Assembly (NCBI GenBank): GCA_000435715.1
Contig: FR882600.1
Coordinates: forward strand, 238,027-257,289
Reading direction: 5' to 3'
Origin: Firmicutes bacterium CAG:145
GTDB taxonomy: Bacteria; Bacillota; Clostridia; Peptostreptococcales; Anaerovoracaceae
DNA: 19,263 nt
Shown here: in pieces, positions 15,280-19,263 of the stretch
How the letters are laid out: every line of letters begins with the position of its first letter
Numbering within the stretch: the first letter of the stretch is position 1
Notes under the pieces: generated by a model
What the model saw: the letters and a program-made list of their open reading frames with translations, nothing else
Databases searched by the model: none
What the model was told of the DNA's origin: nothing
Position numbers and translations under genes: made by a program

Positions 15280-15308
15280 TTGATTTTCCTGCAAAAAATA
15301 CATACAAT
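15280..15308 (+). promoter_or_regulatory. Promoter of nadE
   Basis: TTGATT (15280-15285) and TACAAT (15303-15308) are 17 bases apart. Transcription would start about 30 bases before the nadE ATG. Confidence 0.6.
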
Positions 15309-15345
15309 AATCATATATACTGATTTTCTCACGGAGGATGATTAA

Positions 15346-16104
15346 ATGGAATCTAATTCAATTAAAGGATTCGACGCTAAAAAGGTCAAAGATGATATAA
15401 TAGTCTGGATAAGGGAGTGGTTCGCCGAAAACGGTCCCGGCTGCAACGCTGTAGTCGCCATTTCCGGAGGCAAAGACAGTTCTGTGGTAGCCGCGTTGTG
15501 CTGTCAGGCGCTGGGTCCGGACAAGGTCATAGGCGTTTTGCTTCCGAAAGGAGAGCAATTCGACATCGACGTCTCCCTCGCCCTGATAAAGCATCTGGGC
15601 ATAAGGCACTATGAAATAAACATTAAAGATTGTTTCGACGGTCTCATGAACGAAATTACCGCTCAGCTGCCTCAGGTTGCAGTTCAGACCGTGACTAATC
15701 TGCCGCCTCGCCTTAGAATGGCGGCCACATACGCTGTTTCTCAGTCTTGCGGCGGCAGAGTGGCCAACACCTGCAATCTCAGCGAAGACTGGGTCGGATA
15801 TGCCACAAGATACGGAGACGGAGCCGGAGATTTCAGCCCTCTGAGCAGACTGACCGTGCAGGAAGTCAAGGCCGTGGGAAGGGAGCTGGGTCTGCCTTCC
15901 ATGTTCGTGGATAAAACTCCTATAGACGGACTTCAGCCCAAGACCGATGAAGAAAATCTGGGCTTTACTTATGCCGTTCTGGACAAGTATATCAGAACAG
16001 GCCAGATCGACGATGAAGAAACCAAAGATCGCATCGACAGACTCCATGCCGCCAATCAATTCAAATTGAGATTCATGGACTGCTTCCCTTATGATCCGGC
16101 CTGA
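15346..16104 (+). CDS. nadE: Ammonia-dependent NAD(+) synthase
   Basis: This enzyme converts deamido-NAD to NAD with ATP and ammonia, the last step of NAD synthesis. The 252-residue length fits the short form without a glutaminase domain. Motifs: the PP-loop AISGGKDSS (38-46); the LPPRLRMAATYA helix (usually N-x-QARLRM, so the Gln is Pro here); the TCNLSEDWVGYATRYGDGAGDFSPL block (142-166), which holds the ATP and deamido-NAD binding residues; and the TPIDGLQPKTDEENLG motif (191-206), with the usual SAxLW replaced by IDGLQ. The ATG at 15346 is preceded by GGAGG at eight bases. It is divergent from the lipoprotein gene and lies 74 bases before a regulator gene, probably in the same transcript. 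The paired changes leave a small chance of a related but altered amidotransfer substrate. Confidence 0.88.
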   Translation: MESNSIKGFDAKKVKDDIIVWIREWFAENGPGCNAVVAISGGKDSSVVAALCCQALGPDKVIGVLLPKGEQFDIDVSLALIKHLGIRHYEINIKDCFDGLMNEITAQLPQVAVQTVTNLPPRLRMAATYAVSQSCGGRVANTCNLSEDWVGYATRYGDGAGDFSPLSRLTVQEVKAVGRELGLPSMFVDKTPIDGLQPKTDEENLGFTYAVLDKYIRTGQIDDEETKDRIDRLHAANQFKLRFMDCFPYDPA

Positions 16105-16134
16105 TTCTCTACCCAGCGTAGGTTGCGCCGGATC
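16093..16134 (+). other. Hairpin across the nadE stop and the intergenic gap
   Basis: GATCCGGC (16093-16100) and GCCGGATC (16127-16134) form a perfect 8-bp stem. An inner CTAC/GTAG pair (16109-16112 with 16118-16121) extends it. No T run follows, so it is not an ordinary terminator. The left arm lies within the last codons of nadE. Confidence 0.6.
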
Positions 16135-16178
16135 GAATCATGATGTAAGCTTTCATTATCAAAACGACGGAGGAGACT

Positions 16179-16763
16179 ATGGAAGCATTTGTAACAGGTA
16201 CCACTATTAAAAAACTTCGTGAAGAGAAGCGGATAACTCAAGGCGAGTTGGCGCAGATGATAGGCGTGAGCGATAAAGCCGTAAGTAAATGGGAAACGGG
16301 CAGAGGGCTCCCTGACATCTCTCTTCTTGAGCCCCTTTCCCGGGCGCTGGGCATCTCGGTGGCGGAACTGTTTGCAGGTCAGCACGTGACCAACGCCAAC
16401 AGACATTCCAATATCAGAAAGTTGAAGTTTTACGTATGCCCCGTATGCGGCAACGTCATCTATTCAGTAGGAGAAATATTCGCTTCCTGCTGCGGAGTCA
16501 GGCTCCCGGTGCTGGAGGCCGAAGCCGAAGACGGAGAACACCACATCGCTGTGGATAAGGTGGAAGACGAATACTATGTCACTTTAGACCATCCTATGGA
16601 TAAATCTCATCACATCTCATTCATGTGTTATGTCACTTCAGATGAGATTCACTTCAAGAAGCTGTATCCGGAGCAGGCTGCCGAAGCGAGATTTTTTTCT
16701 AAGGGGCATGGGCACATATACGTATACTGTAAGAGACACGGTTTATTCGGCAAAAAGATATGA
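16179..16763 (+). CDS. XRE regulator fused to a class I superoxide reductase (desulfoferrodoxin) domain
   Basis: Residues about 8-64 form an XRE/Cro helix-turn-helix (IKKLREEKRITQGELAQMIGVSDKAVSKWE region). Residues about 81-194 align with the whole of desulfoferrodoxin. First comes a desulforedoxin-type iron site, Cys87-x2-Cys90 and Cys104-Cys105. The superoxide reductase centre follows: Glu120 and His122, HPM with His138, His144, and YCKRHG with Cys184 and His187, that is, all four His and the Cys ligand. The lysine that normally precedes the first His ligand (EKH) is His121 here. The protein may sense superoxide or iron redox state and control genes, or remove superoxide itself. The ATG at 16179 has a GGAGG five bases upstream. 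It lies 74 bases after nadE and ends at a terminator shared with the convergent kinase gene. Confidence 0.88.
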   Translation: MEAFVTGTTIKKLREEKRITQGELAQMIGVSDKAVSKWETGRGLPDISLLEPLSRALGISVAELFAGQHVTNANRHSNIRKLKFYVCPVCGNVIYSVGEIFASCCGVRLPVLEAEAEDGEHHIAVDKVEDEYYVTLDHPMDKSHHISFMCYVTSDEIHFKKLYPEQAAEARFFSKGHGHIYVYCKRHGLFGKKI

Positions 16764-16791
16764 AAAGAGAGGCTTTCGCAGCCTCTCTTTT
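16763..16791. terminator. Bidirectional terminator between convergent genes
   Basis: AAAAGAGAGGCT (16763-16774) pairs over 12 bases with AGCCTCTCTTTT (16780-16791) around a five-base loop. A runs on one side and T runs on the other serve both the XRE-superoxide reductase gene (plus) and the kinase gene (minus). Confidence 0.9.
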
Positions 16792-16799
16792 CAGTGCTC

Positions 16800-18449
16800 T
16801 CACGCTTTTTCCATCATCACGGTGGCTTTGAACAAGTCTCCGTCAACGGTTATTTCAAAGACTCCATTCATCAGTTTGACCAGATCTTTGGCGATAGCAA
16901 GTCCCAGACCGCTTCCTTCAGTATTTCTGGACTCATCTCCCCGCTTAAACCTCTCCATCAGTTCATCTGCGGAAATATTCAGAGGTGCGCCGGAGATGTT
17001 CTTTACTTCGAAGATCACCATTTTTTTCACTTCGGTGCTCTTAGGCTCTGTTTCCCTGATGTCGATATACACTCTGCTGTTATCCATGGCATATTTTGAT
17101 ACGTTGCCCAGCAGGTTTTCAAGTACTCTCCACATCAGCTGCCCGTCGGCCATGATATGAGTATCTTCACATTCATTTTTAACTTGTATTTGCAGGCCTC
17201 TGGCAGACAATCTCTCTTCCATCTCCGCCAAACTCTGAGTCATGAGAGACGACAGGTCGATGGATTCCATATTCACCGGTATGGCTCCGGAAGATGCTTT
17301 GGCCGCCTCGAAGAGATTCTCGGTCAGATCTTTCAGCCTCTGAGTCTTATTGTCTATTATGTCCAGATACTCAGGCGCGTTGGGACTGTCAAGTCCTTCC
17401 TGCTTCATGAGATCTATATAAGATATCATGGAAGTCAGAGGAGTCTTCAGATCGTGAGACACGTTGGATATGAGTTCCGTCTTCATCCTCTGATTCTTCA
17501 ATTCGTTCTGCACCGCTATATTGGAAGCCTGTGATATATCATTTATCCCCTCTGCCATGCGGTCGAATTCGCCCTTAACCCCTTTGGCGTCCTCTTCCAC
17601 CGGTATCTTGTATGATAAGTTGCCGCTCTTTACTTCTTCTATGCCTTCTTTTATGGCGGTAAACTTCTTCACTTGTTTAGGTACGAATATAAGTATCAGC
17701 ACCAGCATCACCGGCAGCAATATCCATGTAGCTGACAATATAGCGCCTGCCATTAGAACGATGATCACCTTAAGGAGAGTCTTGTCGCTTCCCTTTATGC
17801 TGCGGTAGATAGCCAAAAATGCTCCACCCAGCAGAGATTTCTCCCAGAACTGTTTGATTTTTATCTTCTTCAACAAAGATAGGAAGCACAGCAGAAACAT
17901 AGATATGCTTACCACAAGCCCCACCATGCAATAAGTCATCCCTATCTCTTTTGTCAGAGGTCCTGAAAAGTAGGAGTCCTCGCCTCCCGTGCTCTCCCAT
18001 ACTCCGAGATAGTCCCCTCTGAGCCATATCTCATACAATACCACAGTTATGGATCCTGCCCATACTCCGGCAAGGGAGGCTACGATTATCTGAAGTTCGC
18101 TCCACATCTTATCAAACCATGTCAGATGTACGCTGCCGTCATCGTTCAGCTTTCCTTTTCCGGTCATAAACGCAAGCAGTATCAGGAGCCCTGCCACCAG
18201 CAGTATAGCCAGCATTCCCCATATTCCTATGCTGTTTTGAAGCTGATCGTACTTGCTCTGGTCTATTATGTTACCGGTATAGAAATACCCATAGTCGTCC
18301 GGGCTTATATCCTTTGCCCATGACATGGTCCCCAATGCCGAAAATATGGTCGCGGCCACAGTCAGGGCGCAGGCGGCTATGACTTCTGTTATGAAAACTG
18401 CCGCATAAATACCGCTTCTCGTCTTAGAATTTTTCAATCTTGTATCCAA
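16800..18449 (-). CDS. Membrane sensor histidine kinase
   Basis: A 549-residue sensor kinase. The N-terminal half is strongly hydrophobic, with segments at about 13-38, 74-95, 119-140, 168-192 and 225-258 (long enough for two), so it is a polytopic sensor without a large recognisable extracellular domain. A HAMP-like linker (about 256-312) leads to the H box SNVSHDLKTPLTS with phospho-acceptor His332, then the N box ENLLGNVSKYA (444-454) and the G box GSGLGLAIAKDL (512-523). The start is TTG at 18449, with AGGTGG nine bases upstream, and the gene overlaps the response regulator by 26 bases, a sign of translational coupling. The stimulus is unknown; the layout recalls kinases that respond to envelope stress or antimicrobials, but nothing in the window proves it. 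Confidence 0.9.
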   Translation of the reverse strand: MDTRLKNSKTRSGIYAAVFITEVIAACALTVAATIFSALGTMSWAKDISPDDYGYFYTGNIIDQSKYDQLQNSIGIWGMLAILLVAGLLILLAFMTGKGKLNDDGSVHLTWFDKMWSELQIIVASLAGVWAGSITVVLYEIWLRGDYLGVWESTGGEDSYFSGPLTKEIGMTYCMVGLVVSISMFLLCFLSLLKKIKIKQFWEKSLLGGAFLAIYRSIKGSDKTLLKVIIVLMAGAILSATWILLPVMLVLILIFVPKQVKKFTAIKEGIEEVKSGNLSYKIPVEEDAKGVKGEFDRMAEGINDISQASNIAVQNELKNQRMKTELISNVSHDLKTPLTSMISYIDLMKQEGLDSPNAPEYLDIIDNKTQRLKDLTENLFEAAKASSGAIPVNMESIDLSSLMTQSLAEMEERLSARGLQIQVKNECEDTHIMADGQLMWRVLENLLGNVSKYAMDNSRVYIDIRETEPKSTEVKKMVIFEVKNISGAPLNISADELMERFKRGDESRNTEGSGLGLAIAKDLVKLMNGVFEITVDGDLFKATVMMEKA

Positions 18450-19137
18450 TTCCCCACACCACCTTTAAATATCTAGGATTTTTCGGGTCTATCTCTATCT
18501 TTTCTCTTATTCTTCTTATATGCACCGCTACTGTGTTCTCCGGACTGTAGGCAGGCTCGTTCCAGACCTGTTCGTATATATGTTCTATACTGTAAACTCT
18601 GCCTGCGTTCTCTGTCAGCAGTTTTAAAATACCAAACTCAATGGGCGTTACGATAACCTGCTCTCCATCCAAAGTTACTCTCTTTTCATTGTCGTCCACA
18701 ATCAATCCCCCCGATCTGTAGACGCCCGATTGAGCGGGACTGCCGGAAAGCGATCCCAGATTCACATATCTTCTGAGCTGCGATTTTACTCTCGCTATCA
18801 GCTCCAGCGGATTAAAAGGCTTGGTTACATAGTCGTCGGCTCCTACGTTAAGACCCGTAATTTTGTCGTAGTCTTCTGACTTTGCGGAAAGCATTATAAT
18901 GGGAATGTTTTTTTCTTCTCTCAGCTTCATCGTAGCCTGTATTCCGTCCATTTCAGGCATCATCACGTCCATGATTATGAGGTGCAGGCTTTCTCTTCTT
19001 GCAATGTCAAGCGCCTCTACCCCGTTAAAAGCCTTGAACACATTGTACCCCTCGTTTCGCAGATATATTTCTATAGCTCCTGCTATCTCCTTATCATCGT
19101 CGCAGACCATGATGTTGATATTCTGATGATTTTCCAT
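18424..19137 (-). CDS. OmpR/PhoB-family response regulator
   Basis: The 237-residue protein has an N-terminal receiver domain with acidic residues Asp13-Asp15, phospho-acceptor Asp57 (MDVMMPEMDG), Ser84 and Lys106 (TKPF), and a C-terminal winged-helix DNA-binding domain (about 140-237; PIEFGILKLL and VHIRRIREKI are typical). I took the ATG at 19137, with an AAAGGAG SD eleven bases upstream. An upstream in-frame GTG at 19182 has no SD and would lie inside the probable promoter. It is the first gene of a two-gene unit with the kinase, which overlaps it. Direct repeats in front of it could be its own binding sites, which would give autoregulation. Confidence 0.93.
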   Translation of the reverse strand: MENHQNINIMVCDDDKEIAGAIEIYLRNEGYNVFKAFNGVEALDIARRESLHLIIMDVMMPEMDGIQATMKLREEKNIPIIMLSAKSEDYDKITGLNVGADDYVTKPFNPLELIARVKSQLRRYVNLGSLSGSPAQSGVYRSGGLIVDDNEKRVTLDGEQVIVTPIEFGILKLLTENAGRVYSIEHIYEQVWNEPAYSPENTVAVHIRRIREKIEIDPKNPRYLKVVWGIGYKIEKF

Positions 19138-19164
19138 TTGTTTTGCTTCTCCTTTCGCCTTATG

Positions 19165-19217
19165 ACTATATATTACCGACACATTTTTACAAAAGAGTCA
19201 ATCGGTTTCTTACAAAA
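19165..19217 (-). promoter_or_regulatory. Promoter region of the two-component genes with direct repeats
   Basis: On the minus strand TTTTGTAA occurs twice (19217-19210 and 19194-19187), 23 bases apart, about two helical turns, as for OmpR-family operators. TTGACT (19201-19196) and TAATAT (19175-19170) are 20 bases apart, too far for a good sigma-A promoter. TTGTAA (19192-19187) with TATAGT (19170-19165) has 16 bases. The exact promoter is unclear. Confidence 0.4.
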
Positions 19218-19236
19218 TTCTTAATTAGGTGGCCGA

Positions 19237-19260
19237 GGAACCCCGAGAGAGTCGGGTTCC
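19237..19260. repeat. GC-rich hairpin at the window edge
   Basis: GGAACCCCGA (19237-19246) pairs with TCGGGTTCC (19252-19260) with one bulged C and a GAGAG loop. Its context to the right is outside the window, so it may be a terminator of a rightward gene or part of a larger RNA. Confidence 0.5.
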
Positions 19261-19263
19261 CCC

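Noticed and set aside
15358..16059. Long minus-strand open frame (233 codons) antisense to nadE
   Set aside because: nadE on the plus strand has clear motifs, SD and promoter; the opposite frame is a shadow with no recognisable domain.
19237..19260. tRNA or known riboswitch at the right edge
   Set aside because: Only one hairpin is inside the window; no cloverleaf or class-defining sequence is visible.

Overview
The window looks like a chromosomal piece of an anaerobic member of the Bacillota, most likely class Clostridia. Reasons: the cdaA-cdaR-glmM-glmS order, a long-form HPF preceded by what looks like a raiA-motif RNA, strong AGGAGG-type Shine-Dalgarno (SD) sites, a low-to-moderate G+C content, and a desulfoferrodoxin-like protein typical of anaerobes. 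No 16S or tRNA gene is present, so genus cannot be given. No IS, phage or CRISPR locus was found.

Layout. (1) 33-134: a 33-residue cysteine-rich membrane peptide on the minus strand. (2) 325-7480: a leftward operon from a good sigma-A promoter at 7452-7480, in the order cdaA, cdaR, glmM, glmS, ahcY, UPF0340. The first four genes are the classical c-di-AMP and amino-sugar module: a diadenylate cyclase, its membrane regulator, and the two enzymes leading from fructose-6-P towards UDP-GlcNAc. The last two are an S-adenosylhomocysteinase and a protein of unknown role. (3) 7576-13290: a second leftward block. A promoter at 13262-13290 drives yhaM, cca, recD2 and comF, tightly packed. Between comF and hpf lies a strongly folded RNA (8226-8394) with its own promoter, then hpf with its own promoter and terminator. 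The cca product lacks key catalytic residues and RecD2 is short at its N-terminus.

(4) 13291-14070: about 780 bases without a convincing gene, holding a seven-copy array around a CGGTAA core (spacing 38, 38, 52, 52, 52, 51) and further inverted copies and hairpins. (5) 14071-15191: an orphan lipoprotein with an alpha/alpha-toroid (prenyltransferase-like) fold, leftward. (6) 15280-16763: rightward nadE and a gene fusing an XRE DNA-binding domain to a complete class I superoxide reductase (desulfoferrodoxin) domain. (7) 16763-19217: a shared terminator, then a leftward two-component system (response regulator followed by histidine kinase, overlapping by 26 bases). The last bases (19237-19260) form a GC-rich hairpin.

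Most notable are the raiA-like RNA, the XRE-superoxide reductase fusion, the degenerate CCA enzyme, the CGGTAA array, and the tiny membrane peptide.
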